From Orthonyx spaldingii (taxonomy: Eukaryota > Chordata > Aves > Passeriformes > Orthonychidae): a DNA stretch of 64,000 nucleotides. A model generated the notes under the pieces. The model saw only the letters and a program-made list of their open reading frames with translations, did no database searches and had not been told where the DNA came from. The stretch spans positions 652,910-716,909 of the forward strand of contig VZTJ01000112.1 of the NCBI GenBank assembly GCA_013397795.1, written 5' to 3'. Position 1 is the first letter of the stretch; every line of letters begins with the position of its first letter. This document shows, piece after piece, positions 1 to 13,559 of this stretch. The position numbers and the translations under genes were made by a program.

Positions 1-3000
1 GTAGGAGGAGAGGTGAGGGAAAGCAGTTTACCAGTAGAGCAAATAACTCACAGTGAATAATTCCTTCAACAAGCACAACTCCTAGTTTTGAATGTCTGCA
101 AAGGGGCTGTGCTCTTCCTGAAATTGTTGGTACTCAGAATTAATGGAGTTTGCTTTTTTTCCCATTTGGTTTGGGGTGTGTGAGTGTGTTCTGTCTGTGC
201 TTGGGCTGTGCTGGCCAACAGCAGCTCATACCAATTGTCACTCTGGTACCCTGCCAGAGTACCCTGGTGCTCTGCCTCTGCACAGCCATGACAAAGGTCC
301 TGGAAATGTCCTAATTCCTTGAAAATATTGCAAAAGCAAAGATTTGTGTGGACAGGATTAATACTCACCTAACACAAAAAGCTCTGTAGGCAAACCTTGC
401 TCACTGATAGAAGAGAGAGACAAAAGCCATCTAAGCAGGGCTCCTCATGTTTAAACTCTTATGAGTGTTTGAAAAAGTGCCCTGGATGCACTTTTCTAGT
501 CATTTTTATTTTCTTATGTTTGACCCAATACAACTGTTAGTTTTCTTTCACATTTCCAGTGGCACTCCTCTGAGGAAGCCAAGAGTATAATTTATGGAAG
601 GAAAGGGTACAGCAAATAGGTGCTTTGGCCTCTATAAAGTACTCCTGCCACTTAAGAAGCCACTTGATGAATGGAACCTTTGGTTGATGTCATTTGCTGG
701 CTTTGTGAGCGGCTTCTCCCAAAGTCCTGCTTTGAGAAAAAACATATTTTAAAACGTGCGTGTATGATCTGGACTCTGCTGTTACAAGTGGTGAGGCTCA
801 GGGTCCTGGAAACTCAGCTTCCTTATTGCTGGTAACAGATCAAGCAGCATTTTGAAAACTTTATTCCCTCACCCACCCAAAACACTGCATTTACAGCAGG
901 AGATAAAGCTGTGAGAAAGTTGCAGGTACGAACACATCACGCTTTGAACCATTGTTGTCTTTCCTTGCATACAGACCACTGGCAGGGCTGATCTGGCTAA
1001 AGTTAACCCTGCCCATCAGTGCCCACCCTGCCCCAAATCCGGGTCCCAAAGGGGTGATTTGGCAGGGGCTTTTTCATCAGGGAGGTGTGATGGGAAGCAC
1101 CTCCTTGGGTATGTGGTCAGGGCTGACTACCCCAGGAAAATAAAATAACCTCAGTTTTTAGCCCCATTAGCAATAGCTCCAACCAGTACCCCTTTCCCAT
1201 GGCTGGGGATGGTCTGACACAGGAGGAACCTGTGCTGCCTATATGCTGCAGCTGTGAGAGCTGGAATTTGGAATTAGGGGTCTGGTCCCTCAGCATCCTG
1301 CTCCAAGCCTACCTCCTCCCGAACTGTCAGCTGTGCCCTGAGTTTTGCAGGGATTTCTTGCAGAGTCACTCCTGGTGACTGCTCTGTTGTAGACCACCTC
1401 CAGCAGCGGGGCTGCTCCTCCCCAGTGCCACAGGAGCATTCCCAGTGTGTATGCGGGGCACAGGAGCCACACCTGGTAACTCTGTACCTGCAGTGGGACT
1501 GCTGCCCTGGTAAATCACAGTGCTCAGGAGTTCACTAGATCAACTTTCTAGTCAGCCCAGGTCTTCTTTTTTTATTATCCAATTAACTGTAAAGTTAATA
1601 AGAAATTTTCTTTTATATGAAACTGAGCAAATTTTTTTTCTTTGCCTGGAGTAACATAAATAGACCTTTTCATATATAGCTTCAGTGTCCTGGGACTGAT
1701 TTGTAGATATATATTGCTGCTTAGAAAGGCTGTAATTTACAAGTGATTGTTTGGAGGACTTCAAATTACCACCACTCATATGTATGGATATATAAACAAA
1801 AATTGAAGCTTCTTGGGACATTCTACATAAACAATTTTCTTGGGAAGAAAAAGGATTCTCAATAAAAATAATAATAATAATAAAGCCCAAGGATTTTTTA
1901 TATCTATGCCACTACATAAAGTAGGGGTAGATTACTTCAGTCCTTCATTTATATTTCAGCATTTTTGGACCATTTCCTCTAACATTTTATCTTTTTTTTT
2001 TTTATTCCTTCCATCATATATAAATAAAATCCTCCTATATTCCATTCCTGATGGATTTGGGGTGTGGAGGTAGCAAAAACCCTGCTGGCCAGCCCTGCCT
2101 GCCTGTGCTGTCTCTGAGAAGAATAAGGATGGGAAGGATTAGCTCCAGCTACCTTAATGAAATATCACTTCAGCTTCTAAGTCTCTCTCACAGAAAAGTA
2201 CATACATGCACAAAGAGAAATACTTTTGGAAGCTGCTCATGATTTTTATGGTCCTGCTGCTGGGAGCTGCTAACAGTGTCTGCTCTCAGCAGTCAGGCTC
2301 TCTGTTAAAGCCAGATACCCTGAAGTCCCTATTTTACTTTAGAAAACATTTCTCTAAGGTTTTTTGGCTTTCCTGATCCAAGACAGAAAAAAACCCCCAA
2401 AAAACACGGTAAGCAGGAGCAGCCAAGGGCACATTTGCAAGATGAGCCCTGCAGCAGCACCGAGTACCCAGGGCTGTGCATCTGCCCACAGCATTTTTCC
2501 AGCCTCCAGTGTCTGTGCTTTGGGGGCAGCTGTAAGGGAGTGTCATATTTGTAAGGTAAAGGGACCTTTCTAGCCATTAATTTGACAAGTTGCTTTTTTT
2601 TTTTTTTAAACTCTTATGAACTTCGAGGTATTTACAACACACGTTCCATGGTTTTGTGATTTTTTCTTTTTTGTTGAAGTTGTAAAGAGGTTACTTTAAG
2701 TTTAGATGACTTTATGTGACCTGAAAGTAGATAAGTTAGTAGTAGTTAATGCTCCTTGCCCATCAGAAATCAGGTCATTTTCAGTTCCTTTATTAAAGCA
2801 AGCAACACAGTCTGCCTTCAGCTGCCAGCGTGCTTTCCAATGGAATGTAAGGGTTTAAAAACGAGCACAACTTGAGTAGGGAAAGAGGGATCTCGATGTA
2901 AAAAGAACATGCTTTTAATTGAGATTAGTTGATCCATATTCCATTAGCAAATCCCGTCCCATGGACACTGTTCCTGCCCAGGCAGGCAGGATTTATCAGC

Positions 3001-6000
3001 CTCGGTGCTCGCAGGCTCCCTGGTGCTGCTGCTCTCCCAGGGAGCCGCGAGGAGTGAGGCGGGACAGGCTGCTGTATATCACCCATCTCCTGCTCACCAA
3101 ATGATGATTCAGATTCACACTGAGATCTATAAAAGTCAGTGGTTTATTGCTGTCTTGTATTTCTGTATTAACCACCTCATTATCATCCCAAATGGAGTAT
3201 AAATCTGAGGGTATCCAGTTGCTCAAGCCCGTGTGCTTGTGCTCCCCCGCCTCCTGCCATATAAATCTCGGCTCCGGGTGACGGGAGGCACCCTTCGGTT
3301 TCCCAGCTCCAGAGCAGGCGGTGTTTATAAAGGACCAGCTTCCTCTCCTTGGGGCAGGCCAGGCAGTGTTCCACATTCTCCTGACCGTGTGTCTCTGCTC
3401 CTGTAGGGGAGCAGGGGCACTGATGCTTCCTGGGGCCGCTGCGGACACAAAGCTGTGCCTGCTGCCGGGCCACGCGTCTCAACCCTGTACATTTAGGAGA
3501 TGTCCCTTGGACAGTGGCCTGTCTTTGGGGTCTGGGGCTTTTTGTGTGTGCCCTGCAGGATTTGTTCAGCTCTGGGGTTGCTGATATGAAGCCAGTTGCC
3601 AAGTGGCTGGGAACCATCTGGGGAGAGACCCATGCACCCTGACCTCGGCCACCTGCTTTGAGCACTTGGTGTCTTGGTCTTGCGATAGAAAAAGTCCCAA
3701 ATAAACAATGAGGCTGGACGAGGCTGGGTCAGATCTGCTGCAACCGCCATGGCTAGGAACAGGATGCACCCTGAGGTGCATGGGGGATTCACTGCTCTGG
3801 AAAGCCCTGAGGACGGCCAGTGAAACCCTCCAATGCACTGAAATGAGACGATGCCGTGTCTATAGCTCACCACGTGTCAGAGTCAGAAATAATTGCAGGA
3901 TTAGGCACATGATCTTTTGATAATGATTTCTCATCCCTGTGTCATTAGCAGGAGACAACTTTTCCTGTAGTTCAAGGGTAACCATTTGTGCTCCTAATTG
4001 TGGATGAAGAATGCTGTCTTAGCAATGAAGTGTAATTTTTCTAAAATAAATTGGAGGGGGGAAAGTGCTACCTTTGGAACAAGATTTCCCAAAGGCAGCA
4101 GCTCTGTTGGCCTCAGTAGGGTGTGCATCAGCAGGGACACATATGGCATTTCTCAGAGAGCTTTTCTTCTTTGTCTCATTCATTTGGTGAGAGGAGACCA
4201 CATGAACTATGGGGAAGGCAAAATAATTTAAAAATTATAATTATTTTCCGTTTCTGCATAATACAAAGCATTTCTGGAGAAGGTGCCTATTAAAACCTGT
4301 TCATCACTACTGGCTATTTTTGCTGCAAGTTCCTGTCCAATGCAAAGTGACGAGTTTCCCAGAATTTGATAAATTATACCCCTCCCTGGCAAAGTATTCT
4401 CCTTCAATCTTCCACCACCTCTGGTCTTGACACATGTGCTGGAGAGGGCGACAAGCTTTTAAACCTCATTTAATGCTCATACCCAAGAGTTGCAGAGTTT
4501 TCTGGGTTTCTCAGAGGTCATGCTTACTTCTCACACTGCGTGAATGCTTTTTAAAAATAATTGTTATTATTATTTTAATTGCAATGCTGCTGCTCCTGAG
4601 CTGATTCAGGCACCCAGATCATGTATACTCTAAAGCAAAGCTTTAGAAGAGGGAAAAAATATCAGGGACAGATTCATCAGGGACACAGTGAAGAGCCTGT
4701 TTGATTCTGTGCTCAGTGCTGAGACTGCCATGAGGACATGTGGCTTTTTCTCGTCCTACTCCTTGTCCATGAGCTGCTGAACTCCCCTCATTGCCTCCCC
4801 TCTGGCACCAGGCTCCTCTCTCTTTGCTCTTTGTCGTTAGCCGCTGAAATATCATGTAGTTGCACAAGGTGGTTTGTTCTGTGCCTCTTATTTCCCTCTT
4901 TTGGGTCTCTTCTCACAGAAACAACCAGTTCTCATTTGGCATGTCCTGGGCTGTTTGCTACAGGCAGGTTTTCCCTCATTAACCTCTGAGGATACATTGG
5001 TAAAATGTCAGTGTCATACTCCATCATGCAGTGAGAACTATTAAGTGCACATTGTTATTCCTGGATTCAGACCTACACCACCTCTTTGCCTACCTGGGAG
5101 CCTCATGTAAAGATCAAATACATGTTATGGATGTTATGGATGATGGTTAGAGTGAGCATTCTTCCTTCCCCTCCCGCTCCTTTTTCAAAAAATTATTTAT
5201 TTATTTCCCCCCACTCTAGTTGATCTTTCCCACATCCTCATTGCACCATGCAAAAGCAACTGGGACTGGCAGCACAGTCTTTCATGGTATTTTTGGGTGG
5301 TGATGGGGTAAGCAGCTGCCAGCTGCTGGAGAATACAAGATAATCCTGGTTTTGTGCCTCCTGAAGATGCTCAACACACAAAACTTCTGCATTGCCCTTC
5401 TGCAGAATGCAACATTTAATTTGGAATTTTCTTCTGCAGAGAACTGTATCTTCTGCACCACTGCATTGCCTTTCCAGAATGCTTTTAGAATTCTAACAAA
5501 ACATTCATCTTGAGAAGCCTACAGGCTTTCCAGCAAGGAATCTAGGCTACCAGCAAACAGGAGCATGAGCTCAAGCACTTCCTTGTGTTCACATTCTTTA
5601 CACATGCAGTGTTGAGAGGCAGGTTCCCTAGAAAAATGCAGAGTATTGCAGCCTCACTGGTGATAGAATCAGCTGGCTGCTGGCCCTTGATCAAAACGTG
5701 GAGGCACTGGTTTGCTCAATGGGAGGGAGAAATTCGTGCTCATGGGTACAATCTTCTCTCTTAAGCCCTGCTCCAGTTGCTCTAATGTAATTTTGGGCTC
5801 CCAAGGCAAGTCAGCAGCAGGAGAGGGTGAGAAGAAAAGAATTTAATCAGAAAGGAAGACATTTCCCCAAACCTTCATTCATTTTTTGGGTATACATTTG
5901 TTGGAGTGTCCCCATGAGCATGCTCAGCATTGCTCTGGTCACTGCAGACTCCTCCAGGCAAAGACGATTTACCCTGACTTTGGAGCTGCCACGAATGAAG

Positions 6001-7004
6001 GGCACTTAACAAATGCTTCTGAAAGAAGAAAACCTCTGTACTCCTCTCCTCGTCATTCACTTTCAAATTGATAAGTTAAATACTGTACTCCAGCATAAAC
6101 ATTTCTCAGGGACAAAGTATAAACATTTCTAGTGGAGTGCACTTAATATAATTTTGTTTGCCAAGTGGCGCTGCCTCCTCCCAAGCTACGTCTATGAGAG
6201 GATTTTATTTAAGTGGAGATATAAATTAATTGCACTCAGCACAGCCTCTTATCCCAGCTCTCTCCTTCATCCGTACCCTTGGACTCTGTGAAGGAAAGGG
6301 CAGGTGGGAGCTGTGGCAGCTCAAATACTAGCAGGACACCACTGCAGCCCTTCCCCGCCTGCTGCTTTCCCAGTCTCCCTTGATTATTTTTTTCCATTGG
6401 AAGACCTGCGATTGGATTTGCTTTAGCTAGATGGATGCAGATGCAATTCTATGAAAGATCTCCTTCCCAAGGCAGGGGTTAATGCAATGTTTTGTGACCT
6501 GGCTCTACAGTGATGGGTGACACCAACTCTCAGACAGCTGCATTAGATTAATATATGTCAGATATTTTAAGGTTTCATTCAGGAGAAAGCCTAATTTTAG
6601 ACTTTGATTGAATGCCCGTCTTGGTAATAGCATGGATAATTTCCTTTCAAAATTGGCAAAATTTAAGTTTCGACGATGTCTTAAACTGGGCTTAGTTATT
6701 AATAAACCTGAGCTTTCTGACATCTCTCTGTCCCTTCTCTGCCTGAATTCCTGTTTAGGTACAAATCATACAGAAACTGGTCAAACCTGACTTTCCTCCA
6801 GTCCCTACTCATGTGTTTTGTTCATTCCTGAAATACTTTGAAGGAAAGTAAGCAAAAGTGCCACCCTTGTGAAAGGAAATCAATTTTGCAGTCTAGACTA
6901 AAATTTCCATGTTTTGCAAAGGAAAACCACAGCGGTTACCACAGCCAGGTGTTGTGAGTGCTGTGGAGCCTCCCTGCCTCTGTCAGCTTCAGAGGAAGGT
7001 GGGC
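1..7004. other. Intergenic DNA, no gene recognised
   Basis: No exon with splice sites and a recognisable protein was found. Overlapping open frames between about 2996 and 3873 on both strands are low-complexity, Pro/Cys-rich products of a locally GC-rich stretch. Short simple repeats occur, for example an ATA run near 1866-1883. The coding exons of LMO1, the expected upstream neighbour in mammals, were not seen. Confidence 0.6.
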
Positions 7005-7330
7005 AGTCACAGACTCATAGGATCATAAAATAGGTGGACCTCAAAGACCATCTGGTCCAACCTTTCTTGGCAAAAGCATGACCTGGAAAAAATGGCACAG
7101 CTGAATCTTACAAGTGTCCAAGGTTGTGGAATCTATCATTTTCCTGTGGAGATTATTCCAAAGGCTGATTGTTCTCATTGTGAAAAAATTTCCTTTTGTG
7201 TCTAATTGGAATATCCCCAGGAGTAACTCATAGCTATTACCCCTCCTCTTTTCCATGTGAAAATGGGAGTTTCCGTCTTCTTTGCAGTCAGGAGCTTATG
7301 AACTGTTTTGGGATTTGGTTCCTTTTCTGT
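7005..7330 (-). mobile_element. Older CR1 LINE fragment (minus strand)
   Basis: It starts with the reversed 3' end (cagactcataggatcataaa, then accatctggtccaacc) and contains the reversed CR1 motif tccctaatatctaa in decayed form near 7190. It is clearly more diverged than the copy at 8831. The right edge is approximate. Confidence 0.8.
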
Positions 7331-8830
7331 GAGATGTCAGAACTGCTATGTGGAGAATTTTGCCTGAGAGGTTCCTTCCACAGCAGTCTGACCTGCTCAT
7401 CATGAAAGCCAAGAGGAGGCTCAGGGGCAGGGGATGGAGGCTAGGGATGGAAACCTCAGCTCCAGTGCTAGGAGGTCCCAAGGATCCCAACCTGCTTGAG
7501 GCCCCTCCGAAGCTCTGCCCAGCTTCTCTTTACTGTGAGATGCAATCTGTCAAGTCTGCAGAAACAAACTTGCTCTCATAAAACAGCAGTAGTTTTATGG
7601 TACGAGAGGAGAAATGTACAGCCAGCGTCTTGCTGCTCATCAGGAAAACAGCAGCTACCTTTTGTACAACTCTTGGGTTTTTTCCGCTTTTTTTACTTTT
7701 ATGATTAAAAACCTCCCAAAGAAGGCTTACAAGGTTTATGGCAGAGGTGTACAAGAAGTGAATTAAAATTCCATAAATATATTTGCTGGCTAAAATTTAT
7801 ATATCCTGTATTCCTCGGGTATCTAATTAGATCCAAGAAGAAAATAGCCCTGCAAAGGATAGGCATTTTGTTCAAATAATTTTAAAAAATTGAGCTAAAT
7901 AATGGCCATTTTATACTGCACACAATATAATTGTTCTTCTTGTATTGGGGAGCAGTTATAAATTATCTGGTATCCCATTCAGCCTTGTTGCCAGGGCGAG
8001 TATCAAACAATTGTGAATGTAGTTACTGGGCACGTAAATTCATGATTTTCTGACAACTACACCGTTACTGCCGCTGCTAAGTAACATTCTGCATAAAAAA
8101 TGCAATCCCTGGGAAAGAAGGAGCATTTATCTAAGTGCTGACATTGAAACATTCTGAATAACTCTTTGAATCATTTGTACTATTATGGGGAGAAAATGTA
8201 ATTATTGTAATCAGCCTTGAGTCTGAGGCCATGTTGTTTTAAAAAAAAAAAAAGAAGGGAGAGGGGAGGGGGAAACCAGATCTGAACAACGAAAATGAAC
8301 CTTGATAATGGAGCAGCCTTGAACTCCACTTCATTTATCACACTAATGGATGTCAAGATGACCTCAATCAAACATTTTGTTTTCCAGTTTTAAGCAATGG
8401 AAAATGTGGGGTTTTTTTCCTCTGGGAACAAAAAAAAAAAAAAAAGGAAAGTTATTTAAATTGTTCCTAGTAATTACATTAGAGTAGAAGGTCAAAGTCA
8501 ATATGAAATAGTATCAACCAACCTTTTGATGAGTCTAGTCCAGGCTCTTTGCTGGCACAATTCACATATCTCCATAAGCCTATTGCAAGCTTTGTTTCTC
8601 TTTCCCTATTTCTTATGTTCTTAAACAGAAATCCCATTTTGTGGTGTTTTTATTTGGAGCCCCAATAGTACCTCATCTAACATTTTTAAGTAAATGATCA
8701 TGCGGTTTAAACATCACCTCCATGACTAGCCTACTTCAGGATTGGGTACAGCTGTAAAAAAGGCAGAGAAATTTGAATAAAAAGAAGTTTATGTCAGCTG
8801 TACTTCATGAAAATGTCTTGATTCACCTAG
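7331..8830. other. Intergenic DNA with a possible conserved element
   Basis: There is no gene. The section 7760-8210 is AT-rich but of high complexity, with TAATTA and GATA-type words. It contains a perfect 12-bp palindrome ATCTAATTAGAT at 7821-7832. A-runs follow at about 8240 and 8428. Conservation cannot be judged from one sequence. Confidence 0.4.
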
Positions 8831-9606
8831 GCCAGAGAGAAACCTGATGAGGTTCAATAAGGACAAGTGTAGAGTCCTGCACCTGGGGAGGAATCACCCC
8901 AAGTGCCAGCACAGGTTGGGGGTGACTTCCTACAGAGCATCTCTGCAGAGAAGGACCTGTGCATCTTGGTGGATGATGGGTTCACCATGAGCCAGAGTGT
9001 GTCCTTGCGGCCAGGAGGGCCAATGGGATCCTGGGGTGTATGGGGATGAGTGTGGGCAGCAGATCAGGGAGATGATCCTCCCCTCTACTCAGCCCTAATG
9101 AGGCCATACCTGGAGTGTTGTGTCCAGTTCTGAGCTCCTCAGGACAAGAGAGTCAAGGAGCTACTGTAGAGGGTCCAGCAGAAGCCACAAAGGTGATGAA
9201 GTGTCTGGAGCATCTCTCCAATGAAGAGAGACTGCGGGAACTGGGCCTGTTTAGTCCAGAGAAGAGGAGAGGGGATCTCATCAGTGCATATCTCAAAGAC
9301 AGGCTAAGAGGATGATGCCAGACTCTTTCCAGTGGTGCCCAGTCACAGGACAAGGAGCAATTGCCATAAACTAAAACACAAGTTCCACCTCAGCATGAGA
9401 AAGAACTTCTTTACACTGAGGGTGTCAGAGCACTGGGACAGGCTGCCCAGGGAGGTTGTGGAGTCTCCCTCTCTGCAGACATTCAAACCCACCTGAATGT
9501 GTTCCTGTGTCACCTGCTGGAAGTGACCTTGCCTTGTTGGGGGGGGATGGACTGGATGATCTCCAGAGGTCCTTTCCAACCCAAACTATTCTGTGTGTCT
9601 GTGATT
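8831..9606 (+). mobile_element. CR1 LINE, 3' part (plus strand)
   Basis: This is a long, easily read CR1 copy. It has the motifs gaggttcaataaggacaagt, ccaatgaagagagactgcgg, ggacaggctgcccagggagg and ggatgatctccagaggtcct, and it ends in short attctgtg-like repeats (ctattctgtgtgtctgtgat). It is 5'-truncated. The short ORFs within it are remnants of CR1, not host genes. Confidence 0.93.
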
Positions 9607-11314
9607 TTAATATTTCAGTTCAGTAATATCTCTGCAATGGACAAGACCATCCCAATACCTGCACTTCTCCCCATGACTGGTAAATCTGTTGGCTGGATCC
9701 AAATTTAGACAGGGCCTGGGGCTGTCTCTGCTGGCTTGTTGTCTTCTGGGTCATAGAGCTTCGTTCTGGGCATTGAGTGAAAGTGTCAGTCCCCCCTCAG
9801 AAGTGGTGCAACAAGCTGGGGTTTATGCTGCTGTGCAAGTATAGCCCATAATCTACACCAGTGTCATCTGCAGCAGTCAAGATACTGGGTGTGTTTTAAC
9901 TCATTTAATCTCGCAGACCAGAATTTCTGTGGATCCACAAAATGTCTTGAGTTACCAAGGACCTGTTTCACAGGTTTCCAAACATGACTGTGAGCTGGAG
10001 AAATATGAATTGCTTAGAAGCTACGAATAAATTATTTCATTGAACACTGGCAGTTTTATTTAAAAGAAAGAAACGTAACAGAAAAATCATCAGTCTGAGA
10101 AGGAAACCAAGGAGGAACTATCTGTGGGCTTTCACCATCCTTGCATCCCCCTATAGCTGTGGCAGCTATAAGCTTGTCTGTCTTGTATTGTCTTCTGTCC
10201 ATGGGGCACAAGGCAAATGCAGTTTCATTTCTGTAAGTGCCTAAGTATCTTTCACATGTCCCTTCAGGGTGTCTCTTTTCGTAGTTTTTAACCATAATAT
10301 GTAGTTGTCTTGGTGGTCTTACATGATGGTCAGAGAAGGAAGATACATGCCCTAGAAGAAGACACGGTTGGAAGATCCAGGTCTAAGTTTTGAACTACAT
10401 TTGCTACAGCAGATTACGCAAACCCTGTGTTTGGATATCAGAAGTAGCCCTCAGTCCAAGTGTAAGGACTTAAGAGATCTGTACACCCTCTTGCACCATA
10501 AAAATTGTGAGTTCTCTGCTCTGTTCTCTAATGCAAGTTTATTTCTGTCTTTTCTACTTTTAACAGGATAATGCTGTTCTCTCTTGACATTTTCCACTAC
10601 AGCTTGTAACATTATAAGAATATCTGGATTTTTAATGCTGAAACTTTAAAAAGTGCTTATGTTAGTGTCTTTGAACATCAAGAATACCATGGTTTATTTA
10701 AAAGACATCTTTCTCTTTTAGAAAAAGATATAATGCAGTAAGTGATTTGTAAGAAATTTGCAACAACCGCCCCACCATGGCAAACAGCCTCATGTGACAG
10801 ATCACTGTGGGCCCCTGCTCACTTCCATGTGAAGCTCTTGGAGCAGTCTGTGCCAAATAAACTTCTTTGAAACGGTCAGAAATCATCCATATGGTAAATC
10901 ATCACCTCTCCTCTCTTCACCAATAACTCAGTATTTAGGAAAATGCTTTGCAAAAAATGTGGAACCATGTGGTCCATGGAAGGGGCCCTCCTGTAGGAAG
11001 GGCTGCGCCAGGCTGGCCCAAGTCCCCTGCCCTCCCCAGCTGGGCAGAAAGTATCTGCATGGCAGAAAAGAGCAGGAGCAAACAGGTAAGAAGAGAGGAA
11101 AGATGCTTAATACCTAAAAGGATGTGTATGAAAAGCAGGGCATAGACCTCAGTGTCTTCCCTGGGAATAACAGTGCACTGTGTAGTAACCTCAGGCTAAA
11201 AGACAGACCAGTGAATCATAATAGGGGGGAAAAAAAAAAAAGTGTGGACATTTTTAAGTTAAGCTTTTAAGAATAAATAAATCTGTAGAATGTAACATAA
11301 ATCAGCTGTCTCTT

Positions 11315-11316
11315 NN
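11315..11316. other. Two undetermined bases (nn)
   Basis: These are the only ambiguous bases I noticed. They precede a C-rich run (ccctccctccctcccccacc), which probably disturbed sequencing or assembly. Confidence 0.95.
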
Positions 11317-11439
11317 CAGCGGTCCCTTCCCCCCTCCCTCCCTCCCCCACCCCCAAACACTCACTAAAGCGACTGGAAACATTTGGGTCTCAAAAAAAAA
11401 GGAAAGCTATAAGTGCTTTTTCTTTCTTTTTTTTGCCAA

Positions 11440-11850
11440 ATCATGCAGAAGATGCTGGCAGCTGCAAAGATTCAATTATACACAATGCAAAAAATAATTT
11501 AAAAAAATAATGGCACTTGAAAAAAAATTGCCTCTCCAGAAATTGCGTGGAACAATAAATCTGTTAATTAGCTAATTAATATTCAATTGGGGTCAGTGGG
11601 CTTAATAGAACCTTTTTCTGAGACCCAAGAAATTTTCCAATCACAATGTTAAGTCTGCCCACTTTCATTATCATCTAAGCACAGGCAGCCCTTATCAGGC
11701 CGCCAGACGCCCGGGAACAATGCGGCACCATTATCATTGCGGCGCAGCGGGTGCGGGTACCACAGTCGGATGTTGCAGGCTGTGAAGTAAAAATGCTTGA
11801 GCATTTAGGGTAATTGATATATGGGTTCTGCTGTATTGTTTAGGGCTGTT
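11440..11850. promoter_or_regulatory. Candidate conserved developmental enhancer
   Basis: An AT-rich part contains the perfect 16-bp palindrome TTAATTAGCTAATTAA (11564-11579), that is, two homeodomain TAATTA cores facing each other. After it come CTTATCAGG (GATA type), AACAATG and ATTATCATTG (SOX or homeodomain type), then a short CpG-rich block at 11695-11760. This mixture is typical of vertebrate non-coding enhancers. LMO1, the nearest expected developmental gene, would be a plausible target. All of this is inference from motifs. Confidence 0.4.
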
Positions 11851-12117
11851 TGTTTGCTCTAGTGGTATTTAAGGCAGCGGAGCATCAGAAGATTGATTTT
11901 CATTGGTTGCCATTTTTTATTTTTTTCCAGTGGAATCGATGACAAGTTGTCAGTGCGGGACCCTGACCAATAGCATCTGGCAAGTCCTCCCCATGGCACG
12001 GAGGCTGCTGTTGGCCAGGCATGCATGGAAGTGCTGGGGCAGTGTGCTCCCTGTGCCTTCTGCCAAATCTTGTCCGGCAGAGATGCTGTGGGAACGCTCC
12101 CCTTGGCGGGGCAGACA

Positions 12118-12183
12118 TTAAAACCCACATTGCTATAAAAAAGGACACATTTAAACCTGCATCGCTATAAAAAATGACAAAAT
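12118..12183 (+). repeat. Two tandem 33-bp units
   Basis: Units 12118-12150 and 12151-12183 share the order TTAAAAC/CC, GC(A)T.GCTATAAAAAA and GACA.AT with several substitutions. Each unit carries one CTATAAAAAA word. Confidence 0.65.
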
Positions 12184-13559
12184 GCAAGATCTATGTTATG
12201 AATGGTGGTGGCTGCTTTTAGTTATTTTTCCAAGGGACTGCAGTTTTCTGCTATAAGGCCTGCTGTCCTTTTCCTCCCTTAATATCAAAATATGGAAGTG
12301 GGTCTGGTGGCTTTGGGTCTCCCCACTGCCCCCCAGGTTAAGAGAGTGCTGTAGATTACAGCTTTTGGAGTTCACTGGGCTGAATACGGTTGTTTATGGT
12401 ATTCCACAACATTTCATAGAACAGTTTGTGAGTGAAATTATATTTGTTGTTTAGCTGGCAGTAAATCCTCCAGGTTAGCTTGGAACGGCTGTCTAGGTGC
12501 AAGCAGTTTGACACAAACTCCTTAAATCACCGTCCCAGGCTCCTGGCATGTACCATACTACTCTGATGATTAGGCTGTAAATGAAAAATACAGTTGGTGT
12601 TCCCTCTACAGAATGGGGACTTGATCTACAGGACCTACCTGCCCCTCCACTTCTTCACGGAGCTGCATCACCACACACTGTTGCAATGCTGCTTTCCCCC
12701 CTTGGCATGGGTCTCTCACTAGCCCCACATTTGTCTTAGCAGAAAAAAAGGGAAAGAGATTTTTCACTGGAAATGTAGAGACTGGGAAATCCTGTTTCTT
12801 TCCTCCTTTCTGTTTCTCGCAAAGGATTCCTCTAACCAGTATCCAAGGCATAATATTATTACTTCAAAGAAAATTGAGAGTTTTGCAAGGATTTCCCAGA
12901 TGATGTGGCTGTTGGTTATCTGAGTACTTAACCTGAAACTAGAAACTCCTGTTTATGGATGGCTTATCCCTGAATCTGCTGGAAAAGAACATTTCAGGTG
13001 ATTTCTTGCCAGTGAAGCTATAGATTAAATGGTTTACAGGTGTGGGCCTTTCGTGGTGGAGGCTCCTCTGCCTGGTGCACCCCAAGGAAGTTTTCTCTTG
13101 GCACTGCCAGGAGGATGCAGGTGTTTGTTGGATAGGGTGATTTCAGGAGGAAATGAGAAGCTGCTGTACCTAGGGGACACCAAAAACCCTTCCCAGCTGT
13201 CTGCAAATGCTTGTACTTTCCCTTCAGTCTTGCTGTGATTTTTCCACTTAGCTTTTGAGACCCACTTCACTGTGCTCACAGACTTTATTTCAGGGGCATG
13301 GGCTGGGGAGGGGGAAATCAAATTTTTCCTTTCTCCTTCAACTTTCTTGCAAGTCACTGGACTTTCATATTTATTTCCCGGGTAGCTTATGTGCAATTAT
13401 TCTGATTAGATCCCTCTTGCCACTTCTCTGCTATAGCACGCATACCCTAAACCTTAAAAAGAAAATAAAAGCTGTTATTTCCTATTTTCATAAATGAAAA
13501 GATGTTTCAAGTATTGGGAGACACTGAAAGAAATTCTGCAGTTTGAAGATACTTCAACT

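Noticed and set aside
2996..3873. Overlapping ORFs of 126-160 codons on the minus strand
   Set aside because: They overlap in several frames, are Pro/Cys/Gly-rich without domain motifs and lie in a locally GC-rich stretch, so they are probably chance.
9115..9579. ORFs of 66-78 codons on both strands
   Set aside because: They fall inside the CR1 3' region and are repeat sequence, not host genes.
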